This document shows, piece by piece, positions 15,801 to 24,777 of a stretch of 44,319 nt of DNA (position 1 is the stretch's first letter; each line of letters starts with the position of its first letter). The notes below the pieces were generated by a model. It was not told the DNA's origin. It did not search any database and saw only the letters and a program-made list of their open reading frames with translations. The position numbers and the translations under genes were made by a program. Source of the stretch: Nanobdellota archaeon. Lineage in GTDB: Archaea > Nanobdellota > Nanobdellia > Woesearchaeales > SM23-78. The stretch spans positions 1 to 44,319 of the forward strand of contig JAHJQO010000040.1 in assembly GCA_018819305.1 (NCBI GenBank), written 5' to 3'.

Positions 15801-16982
15801 TCAGGATAGTGTAAATCGTCCATAAAAACTCTTTATTTCATCAATAACAATAGCAACCTGCTCATCACTCATCTCAGGATAAATTGGAAGGCTTAGAATT
15901 ATTTTTGCCTGTTGTTCAGCAACAGGAAAATCACCTTTTTTATAACCAAGCCCTGAAGCTGCTTCATGCAAATGAATAGGAATAGGATAATGAATCTTGG
16001 TCTTAATGCCTTTCTCAAAGAGGAAAGCCTGTAGTTCATCCCTTTTTTCACACTGAATAATAAATGTATGGTAAACAGGTTCTTCAAAAGGATGGTCAAC
16101 AGGAACAGATATTATTCCTTTTCCAACAAAACTTTTTAATCCATCCTTATAGATATTTGCAATTTCTCTTATCTTTTCAGTCCATTTATCCAGGTGTTTA
16201 AGTTTTACATTAGCAATAACTGCCTGCAAGCAGTCAAGCCTGGAATTATAACCCCAGCAAGCGCATTCATCCCTGTTCTTTAAACCATGATTTCTAAGCA
16301 AAACAAGTTTTTCATGTAATTCACCTGAATTAGTCGTGACAAGGCCTGCATCGCCAGCTGCATTTAAGTTCTTTAAAGGGTGAAGGCTAAAACCAGCAGC
16401 TATTCCAAAAGAACCAGCCCTTTTACCTTTATACCTGGCTCCTACTGACTGCGCAGCATCCTCAATTACATGAAGCTTATGTTTCTTCGCAATTTCAAGT
16501 ATTGAGTCCATGTCAGCAACCCTGCCTGTAAGATGAACAGGAATAATAGCCTTAGTGTTTTTTGTGACAACATTATCAATTAGTTCAGGGTTAATATTAA
16601 AATCATTTTTTACATCAACAAAAACAGGTTTTGCACCAGCAGCAACAATTGCTCCTGCTGTTGCAATGAAAGTATTAGGAACAGTTATGACTTCATCACC
16701 TTTGCCAATATCTAAGGCTTTCATTACCAGAAACAAGGCGTCTGTCCCATTAGCAACACCAAGTGCATACTTGGTTCCTGTATAAGAAGCAAAGTTTTTT
16801 TCAAACTTAACAAGCTCTTTTCCAAGCACAAAACTTCCTTTTTCAAGAACACATGTTATTTCTTTAAGGATTTCTTCTTTAATCTCATTGTACTGTGCAT
16901 TAAAATCAATATAAGGAACTCTTATCTGTAAATCCTTTTTTTCTGAATCACATTTTCCTGAGCTCTTATTTTGTGAATTCAT
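15801..16982 (-). CDS. DegT/DnrJ/EryC1/StrS sugar aminotransferase (copy B)
   Basis: A PLP-dependent nucleotide-sugar aminotransferase of the FdtB/QdtB/WbpE type, which adds an amino group to a keto-sugar. ANGTDALFL binds the cofactor phosphate, VIEDAAQSVGARYKG carries the PLP-contacting Asp and Gln, and Lys204 in FSLHPLKNLNAAGDAG is the expected Schiff-base lysine. Length is 393 aa with a polar N-terminal extension of about 22 residues. The start ATG overlaps the stop of copy A as ATGA. The two copies share most motifs, including RNHGLKNRDEC, so they arose by tandem duplication. The exact sugar is not predictable. Confidence 0.92.
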   Translation of the reverse strand: MNSQNKSSGKCDSEKKDLQIRVPYIDFNAQYNEIKEEILKEITCVLEKGSFVLGKELVKFEKNFASYTGTKYALGVANGTDALFLVMKALDIGKGDEVITVPNTFIATAGAIVAAGAKPVFVDVKNDFNINPELIDNVVTKNTKAIIPVHLTGRVADMDSILEIAKKHKLHVIEDAAQSVGARYKGKRAGSFGIAAGFSLHPLKNLNAAGDAGLVTTNSGELHEKLVLLRNHGLKNRDECACWGYNSRLDCLQAVIANVKLKHLDKWTEKIREIANIYKDGLKSFVGKGIISVPVDHPFEEPVYHTFIIQCEKRDELQAFLFEKGIKTKIHYPIPIHLHEAASGLGYKKGDFPVAEQQAKIILSLPIYPEMSDEQVAIVIDEIKSFYGRFTLS

Positions 16983-18076
16983 TTGTAAAACTCCTTAACA
17001 GTTTTCACAACAAACTCTTTTTGCTCCTGCGTTAAGTGCTGGTGCACAGGCAAAGAAATAATTTTTTCAGTCTGCTCCTCAGCAACAGGAAAATCACCTT
17101 TTTTATAACTAAGGTATTTACTGGCTTTTTGCAAATGAAGAGGGATAGGGTAATGAATCTTTGCAGAAATGCCTTTTTCCCTGAGGAATACTAATATCTT
17201 GTCCCTATCCTCAACTATTAAGACATAATTATGATAAACCCTTTTAACATCTTTTTCTCTAGGGGGAATCCTTATCTGCTTGACACTAACAAATTCTTTG
17301 TCATAGTATTTGCTGTTCTCAATTTTTGCATCCAAAATTTTATCCAAGTCTTTTATCAAGTGGTTGCCCACAACAGCCTGCAAGGTGTCCATGCGGCAGT
17401 TAAAAGCATACTCTTCGCATTCATCCCTGTTTTTCAAGCCGTTATCACGCAAAAGATGAAGCCTGTCTCTTACAGTTTCTGAATCAGTCACAACAACACC
17501 TGCATCACCCCAAACATTCAAAGGCTTAAGAGGGTGAAGGCTGAAACAACCTGTTAATCCAAATGTGCCTGCTTTTTTTCCATGAACCTCTGCTCCCAGG
17601 CTTTGGCAGGAATCCTCAATCACAACAAGTTTGTGAGCCTCAGCAATTGCTATTATTTTTTTCATGTCAACAGGAGTTCCATGAAGATGAACAGGAATAA
17701 TAGCCTTGGTTTTCTTAGTAATTACTTTCTCAATTAAAGAAACGTCCATTAACAGGTCATCAGTTACATCAACAAAAACAGGCTTGGCGCCAACAGTGGC
17801 AATAGCAGCTGCTGTTGAGTAAAAAGTGTTAACAGCAGTAATCACTTCATCACCTGGTTTAACACCAGCAGCAATCAATGACAATCTAAGAGCGTCAGTA
17901 CCAGTGCCAACACCAACAGCAAACTTAGAGCCAAGAAACTCTGCAAGACTTTTCTCAAACTCCTCAAGAGCATTCCCAAGAGTAAAATCACCGCTAAGCA
18001 CAAGCTTTTTAACATCAGCCAAGATAGCGTCAGGATTAGCAAACTGCTCTTTCAGGTAAGAATATGACACTTTCAT
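16979..18076 (-). CDS. DegT/DnrJ/EryC1/StrS sugar aminotransferase (copy A)
   Basis: First of two tandem sugar aminotransferases. Motifs are GTGTDALRLSLIAAG (cofactor phosphate), VIEDSCQSLGAEVHG and the catalytic Lys184 in FSLHPLKPLNVWGDAG. The 365-aa length is standard. A minus-strand CATATAAAAA (18101-18110) lies about 25 bases upstream of the ATG, so the transcript is probably leaderless. The gene also marks the left side of a divergent promoter shared with the HAD-kinase fusion. Copy A and copy B may act on different keto-sugars or form a mixed dimer. Confidence 0.92.
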   Translation of the reverse strand: MKVSYSYLKEQFANPDAILADVKKLVLSGDFTLGNALEEFEKSLAEFLGSKFAVGVGTGTDALRLSLIAAGVKPGDEVITAVNTFYSTAAAIATVGAKPVFVDVTDDLLMDVSLIEKVITKKTKAIIPVHLHGTPVDMKKIIAIAEAHKLVVIEDSCQSLGAEVHGKKAGTFGLTGCFSLHPLKPLNVWGDAGVVVTDSETVRDRLHLLRDNGLKNRDECEEYAFNCRMDTLQAVVGNHLIKDLDKILDAKIENSKYYDKEFVSVKQIRIPPREKDVKRVYHNYVLIVEDRDKILVFLREKGISAKIHYPIPLHLQKASKYLSYKKGDFPVAEEQTEKIISLPVHQHLTQEQKEFVVKTVKEFYK

Positions 18077-18100
18077 GGATATAAAAGAAGAACTATGAAG

Positions 18101-18110
18101 TTTTTATATG
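18101..18110 (-). promoter_or_regulatory. TATA-like box for the DegT operon
   Basis: Minus-strand CATATAAAAA lies 25-34 bases upstream of the ATG at 18076, which fits a leaderless start. A second box, CTTTTAAATAC on + at 18157-18167, could serve the divergent gene at 18218. Confidence 0.5.
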
Positions 18111-18217
18111 TTTCTAATATTCTCTTAATATTTCACCTCCTATTAAGTTTTCAATACTTTTAAATACATAAGTTATGTTCATCCATCATAAAAGGATTAA
18201 GATGAGGGATTGCTTAA

Positions 18218-19960
18218 ATGACTAACAAAGTTGGTGTTGAGCCTGATAATAATAACATAATAGTAGGTGTTGATTTAGATAATACTATTGTGAATTATGA
18301 TAATAGCCTGCACAGGATTGCCTTGGAACAAGGATTTATTGAGAAAAATATGTCTAAGGATAAAATTGTTATCAGAGATTACATCAGATCCAAAGCCAAG
18401 CCCAAGGGAGAATTTAACTGGCAGAAGCTCCAAGCTCTTGTTTACGGCTTAAAAATGGACAATGCTGAATTAGTTGATGGTGTTGCTGATTTTTTTTTGC
18501 TTTGTAAAAAGCACAACATCCCCACATATATTATCAGCCACAAAACAGAAATCTCTAATTACAAGCCAAAAAATAATAATGAGGAAAAACTAACCAGTAT
18601 TAACCTCAGAAAAGCAGCTTTGAAGTGGCTTAAAAAAAATGGTTTTTTTGACAAGCTCGGCCTTGCTCATGAACAAGTTTTTTTTCTTTCAACAAGAGAG
18701 GGGAAAATTGATAAAATAAAAGAGCTTGGCTGTACTCATTTCATTGATGACCTGGAAGAAGTGTTTACCCATCCGGGATTCCCAAAAAATGTTCTTAAGA
18801 TTTTATATTCAAAAAAACTGGTTTCAAAACCTTCACTTAATGACTTATTTGTATGCACTGAATGGTCTCAGATTAACAATTATTTTTTTGGCGAGAAAGA
18901 ATTAAGAGAACTGTTCTCAAACTTGCTCGGCAAAAAAGCTGGTTCATTAGAACGGATTGGTGGTGGAAGGAACAGTAAGGTATATAAGATTACAGCAGGC
19001 AGCCAAACTTTTCTTGGCAAGCAGTACTTTAAGTATAGAAACGACAAGCGCGACCGGTTAAAAACAGAGTATTCAAGCCTTGAATTTCTAAGAAAAAACA
19101 AAGTTGTTTGTATTCCAGAACCAATTGCCAAAGATTCTGACAATAACTGTGCTGTTTATGAATTTGTAAAAGGAAAAAAGGTTGTCAGCCCTAAAGAAGA
19201 TACTGTTCAGATAATAAACTTTGTTGCACAATTAAAAAAGCTTGCACTGACCAAGCCAAGACCAATTTTTCCTTCCGCTTCCGACGCTTGTTTTTCATTT
19301 CAAGCAATAGTTGATATTATTGAAAGAAGACTTAAAAAACTCAACATCACAAAAAGTAGGAATGAAAAAGACCAATTGTTCAAAGGACTCCATGAGTTTC
19401 TTAAAAATGATTTCAATCAGACCTACATAAAAATCATAAAATGGGCTAAAGAACAGGCAAACAAATCAAGTATTGATTTTGCAAAGGAGCTTGAGCCGGA
19501 ATTCCAGACCTTAAGCCCATCTGACCTTGGTTTTCATAATTCAATAAAAACAACCAATGGTAAGTTAATGTTTATTGATTTCGAATATTTCGGTTATGAC
19601 TCGCCTATGAAATTGATTTGTGACTTCATACATCATGATAACATGAAACTCAATGATGAACAAAAGCAAAAATTTGTTTCAGGTGTTCTGTCAATCTTCA
19701 AAGAAGACATACACCTGCAAGACAGAGTAAGAATTGCATACCCTTTAATAGGATTAGTATGGTGTCTTATCTTCTTAAATGAATACCTGCATGATGATAT
19801 TAAGAGAAGACAGTTCGCAAAAAGCAACCTGAAAGGTAACAATGCAAAAATATATAATGTCCAAGTTATTAGAAATATAAGAAGAAAGCAGATTGAAAAG
19901 TCAAAGATGTTGCTGAATAAAATTATAAAAACATATAAAGACTTTCCATACAATAAATGA
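18218..19960 (+). CDS. Fusion: N-terminal HAD phosphatase-like domain + C-terminal APH-like kinase domain
   Basis: A 580-aa two-domain protein. Residues about 14-215 are HAD-like: the nucleophile motif VGVDLDNTI (Asp19, Asp21), YIISHKT as motif II and CTHFIDDLEE as motif IV. Residues about 240-560 are an aminoglycoside-phosphotransferase-like small-molecule kinase: GGGRNSKVYKI (nucleotide loop), FLGKQYFKY (ATP Lys), PSDLGFHNS with catalytic Asp436 and metal-binding Asn441, and LMFIDFEYFG with metal Asp454. It may phosphorylate and dephosphorylate one sugar at different positions, ahead of nucleotide activation; this is inference. Transketolase genes follow after 49 bases. I do not know a characterised enzyme with this architecture. 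Confidence 0.8.
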   Translation: MTNKVGVEPDNNNIIVGVDLDNTIVNYDNSLHRIALEQGFIEKNMSKDKIVIRDYIRSKAKPKGEFNWQKLQALVYGLKMDNAELVDGVADFFLLCKKHNIPTYIISHKTEISNYKPKNNNEEKLTSINLRKAALKWLKKNGFFDKLGLAHEQVFFLSTREGKIDKIKELGCTHFIDDLEEVFTHPGFPKNVLKILYSKKLVSKPSLNDLFVCTEWSQINNYFFGEKELRELFSNLLGKKAGSLERIGGGRNSKVYKITAGSQTFLGKQYFKYRNDKRDRLKTEYSSLEFLRKNKVVCIPEPIAKDSDNNCAVYEFVKGKKVVSPKEDTVQIINFVAQLKKLALTKPRPIFPSASDACFSFQAIVDIIERRLKKLNITKSRNEKDQLFKGLHEFLKNDFNQTYIKIIKWAKEQANKSSIDFAKELEPEFQTLSPSDLGFHNSIKTTNGKLMFIDFEYFGYDSPMKLICDFIHHDNMKLNDEQKQKFVSGVLSIFKEDIHLQDRVRIAYPLIGLVWCLIFLNEYLHDDIKRRQFAKSNLKGNNAKIYNVQVIRNIRRKQIEKSKMLLNKIIKTYKDFPYNK

Positions 19961-20009
19961 TAATAAGAGAAAAAACTAACAATAAAAAAGGAACAGATAA
20001 CCCAAAAAA

Positions 20010-20819
20010 ATGAATAACACAAAACTTGACAAGAAATCAATTGAGATGAGAAAACAAATAGTAAGCATGATGGCGTGTGCAGGAAGAGGCCACCCAGCAT
20101 CTGCATTTTCCCTGGTAGAAATACTAAGGGTTCTTTACGATGACATCCTGAAATATAATCCTAAAAAACCAAAATGGGATAAACGTGACAGGTTTATTCT
20201 TAGCAAAGGCCACGGATGCCTTGCACTATACGTTGTGCTCGCTGAAAAAGGATTTTTCCCAAAAAAAGAACTAGAAAAGTTCTGTGCATTTGACGGGTTG
20301 TTAGGAGGCCACCCAGAAATATTAACACCTGGAATTGAAGCATCAACAGGAAGCCTAGGCCATGGTCTCTCAATAGGACTAGGGATGGCTATTAATGCCA
20401 AGTTTGAAAAATCCAACCACAAAGTGTTTGTGGTGCTTGGCGACGGAGAAACAGATGAGGGTTCTGTTTGGGAAGCAGCTCTTTGCGCAGGAAAGCATAA
20501 GCTTGACAACTTGATAGTTATTCTTGATTACAATAAAGTCCAGTCATATGGGCTTGTTAGTTATGTGCAAAACCTTGAGCCAATTGCAGACAAATGGAAG
20601 AGCTTTGGTTTTGAAGTAAGGGAGGTTGACGGCCATAACCTTAATGAGTTAAAAAAAGTTTTTTCACAAATACCATTTACAAAAGGAAAGCCTTCAATGA
20701 TTATATGCCATACAGTCAAGGGAAAAGGTGTTTCTTTTATGGAAGGAAACGCAAAATGGCATCATGTAAAGCCAAAGCCAGAAGAACTTAAAAAGATTTA
20801 CAAGGCCCTGGAAGTGTAA
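20010..20819 (+). CDS. Transketolase, N-terminal (TPP-binding) subunit
   Basis: The first half of a split transketolase, carrying the diphosphate-binding part. GRGHPASAFS is at 26-34, LSKGHGCLALY at 65-74 and STGSLGHGL at 112-120. The TPP motif runs from GDGETDEG (144-151) to the Asn in DYN (about 173-175). The 269-aa length is usual for split archaeal and bacterial forms. The C-terminal subunit follows after 14 bases. Transketolase interconverts ketose and aldose phosphates and can make sedoheptulose-7-phosphate, the substrate of GmhA in this window. A dedicated copy in a glycan island may instead make another unusual ketose. Confidence 0.93.
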   Translation: MNNTKLDKKSIEMRKQIVSMMACAGRGHPASAFSLVEILRVLYDDILKYNPKKPKWDKRDRFILSKGHGCLALYVVLAEKGFFPKKELEKFCAFDGLLGGHPEILTPGIEASTGSLGHGLSIGLGMAINAKFEKSNHKVFVVLGDGETDEGSVWEAALCAGKHKLDNLIVILDYNKVQSYGLVSYVQNLEPIADKWKSFGFEVREVDGHNLNELKKVFSQIPFTKGKPSMIICHTVKGKGVSFMEGNAKWHHVKPKPEELKKIYKALEV

Positions 20820-20833
20820 AAAAAAACAAGACA

Positions 20834-21760
20834 ATGAGAAAAACAGCTCTTAATGAAGTGTTTGAACTTGCAAAGAAACATAAGAAAGTTTTTTTTATAG
20901 GCTCTGACCTGGGAGCAGGCACTCTTAATGATTTCAGGGAACAAATACCTGAAAGATTTTTACTGGAAGGAATATACGAGCAAAACATTATTGGAATGGC
21001 TGCTGGCCTGGCACTGGAAGGTAAAGTTGTTTACATTAACAGTATTGCAACTTTTCTCACGCGCAGGTGTTTTGATCAAAACATTCTTGACCTTGGACTG
21101 CACAATGTAAATGTAAGGATTATTGCTAATGGAGGCGGATTAGTATATGCCCCTCTTGGGCCAACCCATGAAGCAATTGAGGACATTGCTATTATGAAAA
21201 CAATTCCGAACATGACTGTTATTGCCCCTGCTGATGCTCAGGAAATGAAAAAATTAATACCTTTAACACTTGAATACAAAGGGCCTATATACATCAGAAT
21301 GGGAAAAGGATATGACCCTATAGTCACAGATAAAGAAACTCCTTTTGTTATTGGAAAAGCTTATCCTATGCGCAAAGGCTCAGATGCATTAATACTTACA
21401 ACAGGCATAACCCTTAGGCTGGCTCTTGAAGCAGCTGATGAACTGGCAAAGTATGGAATAAAAACAAGTGTTATCCATGTGCCAACAATCAAGCCTCTTG
21501 ATAAAAAAACTATTTTGAAACACGCAGAAAAAATTCATATTATTGTGACTGTGGAAGAGCACATAAAGATAGGTGGCTTTGGAAGCGCAATAAGCGAGTT
21601 ACTATGCGAAGCTAATTTTGCTAAACCCAAGAAGTTTAAAATGATAGGAATACCTGATGAGTTCCCAGAGAATTATGGTTCACAAGACCTTTTAATGGAA
21701 CATTATGGTATAAGCACAAAAGGATTGGTTAAAGCTGTTAAGGATTTGAAAGGAAAGTAA
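20834..21760 (+). CDS. Transketolase, C-terminal subunit
   Basis: The pyrimidine-binding and C-terminal domains of the split transketolase, 308 aa. The catalytic Glu is Glu49 in YEQNIIGMAAGLA, which activates the TPP aminopyrimidine. GGLVYAPLGPTHEAIEDIA and PADAQEMKKL follow, and the C-terminal domain has TVEEHIKIGGFGSAI. It pairs with the subunit encoded just upstream to form the active enzyme. The same operon probably includes the HAD-kinase fusion before it. The methyltransferase after it starts about 100 bases downstream, so it may have its own promoter. Confidence 0.93.
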   Translation: MRKTALNEVFELAKKHKKVFFIGSDLGAGTLNDFREQIPERFLLEGIYEQNIIGMAAGLALEGKVVYINSIATFLTRRCFDQNILDLGLHNVNVRIIANGGGLVYAPLGPTHEAIEDIAIMKTIPNMTVIAPADAQEMKKLIPLTLEYKGPIYIRMGKGYDPIVTDKETPFVIGKAYPMRKGSDALILTTGITLRLALEAADELAKYGIKTSVIHVPTIKPLDKKTILKHAEKIHIIVTVEEHIKIGGFGSAISELLCEANFAKPKKFKMIGIPDEFPENYGSQDLLMEHYGISTKGLVKAVKDLKGK

Positions 21761-21863
21761 GACCATAAATCTTTTTCAAATTCAAAGTTTCAAATGCTCT
21801 ACTCCAATTTTGTTCACTGCTTTCACAGCATTTAAGAAGATAAAAAGTTAAAAAAACAAAAAA

Positions 21864-22604
21864 ATGGTAAAAAAAGAATTGTATGATGAGGAATTCTGGG
21901 AAGAAAAAAGAGATGACTTATCAGCACTTTTGTGGATGCCAAAAATAAAGAGCCTGCTTGACACAATATATATTAAAGCAGGCAGGTTAAGATCAAAAGA
22001 CCAGGCTAAATGGATAAAAAAAGTATACACCCCGAAAAAAATCCTGGAAATAGGGTTTGGTTACGGTGGAGGAATAATCCACTGGCATAAAAAAGGTTAT
22101 GATATAAATGGAATAGAACCTGATAAAAGATCAGTTGATAATATAAATAAGAAGATTGGAAAAAAAATAGTGTTCTGCACAGGAATAGAAAATTTGAAAA
22201 CCAAGAAAAAATACAACTTAATAATACTCTCTCATGTATTTGAGCATCTGCCTGATTTAAACAATTTCTTTAGAACAGTAAAAAAACTGCAAAAAAAAGG
22301 GGATGCTATTTTCATAGAGGTGCCCAACTGTGAAAACAAAGAAGTGTTAGGTGAAAGTAAAAGCAACAAAGCGCATGTTCATCACTTTACAACAAGAAGC
22401 CTATCAAAAGTATTTCAAAAGAATGGATATAATAAGTTGAAAATAGAGCTACTGACAAGTAAAATAGACCTTATCACCAAGGCTAATACTCCAATATACA
22501 CAAGATTTGTAAGGGTAGCTAATGTAATTTTAGCAAAAAATAAGTCTGTAAAAAGCACAAGCAAAAAAGCAGATACGATAAGGCTGATAGCCACAAAAAA
22601 ATAG
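21864..22604 (+). CDS. Class I SAM-dependent methyltransferase (Methyltransf_23 type)
   Basis: A 246-aa Rossmann methyltransferase. Motif I is ILEIGFGYGGGIIHW, the acidic residue after beta-2 is in GIEPDKRS, and motif IV is LIILSHVFEHLPDL, followed by AIFIEVPNCE. VHHFTTRSLSKVFQKNGY near residue 170 matches SAM enzymes of surface-polysaccharide loci. The preceding 103 bases are AT-rich and show no clear structure. The substrate is probably a sugar of the surface glycan; this is inferred from the neighbours only. Confidence 0.82.
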   Translation: MVKKELYDEEFWEEKRDDLSALLWMPKIKSLLDTIYIKAGRLRSKDQAKWIKKVYTPKKILEIGFGYGGGIIHWHKKGYDINGIEPDKRSVDNINKKIGKKIVFCTGIENLKTKKKYNLIILSHVFEHLPDLNNFFRTVKKLQKKGDAIFIEVPNCENKEVLGESKSNKAHVHHFTTRSLSKVFQKNGYNKLKIELLTSKIDLITKANTPIYTRFVRVANVILAKNKSVKSTSKKADTIRLIATKK

Positions 22605-22653
22605 GGAATAAGATAAAAAAATAAGATGATATGATAAGAGGATATTATTATAA

Positions 22654-23658
22654 ATGAAAAAAGCAATAGTCACGGGCGGAGCAGGATTCATAGGTTCTCA
22701 CCTAGTAGAGCTTCTTCTGAATAAAGGTTTCAAGGTGGTTGCTATTGATAACATGGCTAATGGCCAGCTCGATAATGTTGAGCTTTTCAAGGACAACCCT
22801 AACTATGAATTTCATAAGATAGAGCTGTCTGAAGAATTTGATGATAGCCTCTTCAAGGATGCAATCTATGTTTTTCACCTAGCTGCTCTTGCAGACATTG
22901 TTCCCTCAATTGAACAGCCACTTACCTATCATCAGGCTAATGTTACCTCAACAGTGAGAGTTCTGGAAGCATGCAGAAAGCACAGCAACAAGCTTAAGAA
23001 ATTTGTTTATGCTGCTTCATCTTCATGCTATGGAATTCCTGACAAGTATCCAACGAGCGAAGAGGAGGAGATTAGATCTGAATACCCTTATGCTTTTACC
23101 AAGAACATGGGCGAACAGTACGTACTCTTCTGGGGAAAACTCTATAAGATGCCTGTCGTGGCTCTAAGGTATTTCAATGTGTTTGGTCCGAGAGCAAGGT
23201 CAAACACAACTTACGGCGCTGTGTTCAAGGTTTTCCTGTCCCAAAAGCTTCACAACAAGCCGCTAACAATTGTTGGTGATGGAAAGCAGACAAGAGATTT
23301 CACTTTCGTAACAGACATTGCAAAAGCAACTTTTATGGCTGCAGAATCTAATGTTGTTGATGAGATGATTAACATTGCTACTGGTAAGCCTCAGTCTGTT
23401 AATTACCTTGCAGAATTAATAGGCGGAAAGGATTATCCTGAAGTGAGGCTTGCTAAAAGACCTGGCGAGCCTGACTCTACTCATGCAGATATTTTCAAGG
23501 CAAAAAAGCTTCTCAAATGGGAGCCTGAGATTTCTTTTGAAAAAGGCGTTGAGATAATGCTTGATAACATTGAGTACTGGAGGAACACTCCTGTGTGGGA
23601 TGAAAAATCCATTAAGAAGGCTACCGAGAGCTGGTTTAAATATTTGAGTAAGAAATGA
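22654..23658 (+). CDS. NAD-dependent nucleotide-sugar epimerase (GalE/WbpP-like)
   Basis: An extended SDR of 334 aa. TGGAGFIGSHLVELL is at the N-terminus, AIDNMANG gives the NAD-ribose contact, SSSCYGIP holds the catalytic Ser, and YAFTK has Tyr146/Lys150. RYFNVFGPRA and GDGKQTRDFTFV resemble UDP-hexose and UDP-GlcNAc 4-epimerases and distinguish it from simple dehydratases. It starts about 50 bases after the methyltransferase gene. Codon use looks somewhat richer in G and C than in its neighbours. Likely it interconverts UDP-sugars for glycan synthesis. Confidence 0.88.
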   Translation: MKKAIVTGGAGFIGSHLVELLLNKGFKVVAIDNMANGQLDNVELFKDNPNYEFHKIELSEEFDDSLFKDAIYVFHLAALADIVPSIEQPLTYHQANVTSTVRVLEACRKHSNKLKKFVYAASSSCYGIPDKYPTSEEEEIRSEYPYAFTKNMGEQYVLFWGKLYKMPVVALRYFNVFGPRARSNTTYGAVFKVFLSQKLHNKPLTIVGDGKQTRDFTFVTDIAKATFMAAESNVVDEMINIATGKPQSVNYLAELIGGKDYPEVRLAKRPGEPDSTHADIFKAKKLLKWEPEISFEKGVEIMLDNIEYWRNTPVWDEKSIKKATESWFKYLSKK

Positions 23659-23703
23659 TTCAGTTCTTTATTAACTCAGTTCTCATTTAACTCATAGAAA
23701 AAA

Positions 23704-23713
23704 TTTATATATA
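23704..23713 (+). promoter_or_regulatory. TATA-like box for the epimerase gene at 23736
   Basis: TTTATATATA lies 23-32 bases before the ATG, the spacing of a leaderless archaeal start. It indicates that this epimerase has its own promoter. Confidence 0.55.
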
Positions 23714-23735
23714 GACTAATGTTTTAAGTTCTATC

Positions 23736-24755
23736 ATGGCAGATAAACAAGACAGAGTTCTCGTTACAGGCGGAGCAGGCTATGTTGGAGCAGAACTGGT
23801 GCCTCTTCTGCTGAAGAAAGGCTATAAGGTTACTGTTCTTGACACTTTCTGGTTCTGGGATTCACCCGAAGAGTATTCAAAGGCAATAGATGCTGAGAAT
23901 AACACAAACCTGATTGTGGTTAAAGGAGACCTTCGCAACAAAGATGATGTAAAAAAATCTCTTGAAGGAGTTAACAAGGTTATTCATCTTGCATGCGTTT
24001 CAAATGACCCTAGTGCAGAGCTTGACTCTGAATTCACGCATTCTGTTAATTATGACGGCTCAATAAATATGATTGACTTAGCAAAAGAACACCGCGTAGA
24101 GAGATTCATATATGCTTCTTCAAGCAGTGTATACGGAGTGAGAGAAGAGCCTGATGTTACTGAAGAGTTTGAACCAGAACCAATAACCCAATACTCAAAA
24201 CTAAAAATTGAGATTGAGCACTACCTTATGCTCAGGCTGGATGATAATTTCAAGGGAGTTATTATCAGGCCTTCAACAATAAGTGGTGATTCAGCAAGAC
24301 TTAGGCTTGATGTAGTGGTCAACATTCTAACCAGCTTTGCTGTTAAGAAAGGAAAAATCAAGGTTTTTGGCGGAGACCAGCTAAGACCATTAATCCATAT
24401 AAAAGACATGATAAGATTGTATGAACTTCTCTTAAGAGTTCCTATTGAAAAGATTAACAGGAAAATCTATAATGCAGGATACGGCAACCTCAAAGTGATA
24501 GAGATTGCTAATCTGGTGAAAGAGGTTGTAGGAAACATTCCTATTGAAATTGAGGAAACAGACGACCCCCGATCATATCATGTTAATTCTGATAAAATAA
24601 AAAAAGAGATCGGCTTTGATGTTGAACACACAATAAAGGACTCAATTATCGAGTTAAAAAAGGCTTTTGAAAGCGGTAAAGTAGATGTTGATGACGAGAA
24701 GCATTACAATCTTAAGAGGATGAAGCGAATTCTGGAAAAACTGAAAGAAAAATAA
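23736..24755 (+). CDS. NAD-dependent epimerase/dehydratase family protein
   Basis: An extended SDR of 339 aa. TGGAGYVGAELVPLLL is the cofactor motif. YASSSSVYGV and QYSKLK (Tyr153, Lys157) provide the catalytic residues. The loop TFWFWDSPEEY after beta-2 and the REEPDVTEE stretch are seen in SDRs from surface-polysaccharide clusters of uncertain function. PSTISGDSARLRLDVVVN replaces the usual RYFNVxGP, so it is probably not a classic 4-epimerase. It stops 22 bases before the convergent aglB stop. The substrate is unknown. Confidence 0.85.
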   Translation: MADKQDRVLVTGGAGYVGAELVPLLLKKGYKVTVLDTFWFWDSPEEYSKAIDAENNTNLIVVKGDLRNKDDVKKSLEGVNKVIHLACVSNDPSAELDSEFTHSVNYDGSINMIDLAKEHRVERFIYASSSSVYGVREEPDVTEEFEPEPITQYSKLKIEIEHYLMLRLDDNFKGVIIRPSTISGDSARLRLDVVVNILTSFAVKKGKIKVFGGDQLRPLIHIKDMIRLYELLLRVPIEKINRKIYNAGYGNLKVIEIANLVKEVVGNIPIEIEETDDPRSYHVNSDKIKKEIGFDVEHTIKDSIIELKKAFESGKVDVDDEKHYNLKRMKRILEKLKEK

Positions 24756-24777
24756 ATTATTCTAACCAAAGAATTCT

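Noticed and set aside
6204-18076. Identification as a Gram-negative LPS/O-antigen locus
   Set aside because: Heptose, WbuC-like and DegT genes fit such loci, but an AglB/STT3 gene and TATA-box leaderless promoters point to an archaeon. Heptose is therefore assigned to archaeal glycans, with the organism call left as an inference.
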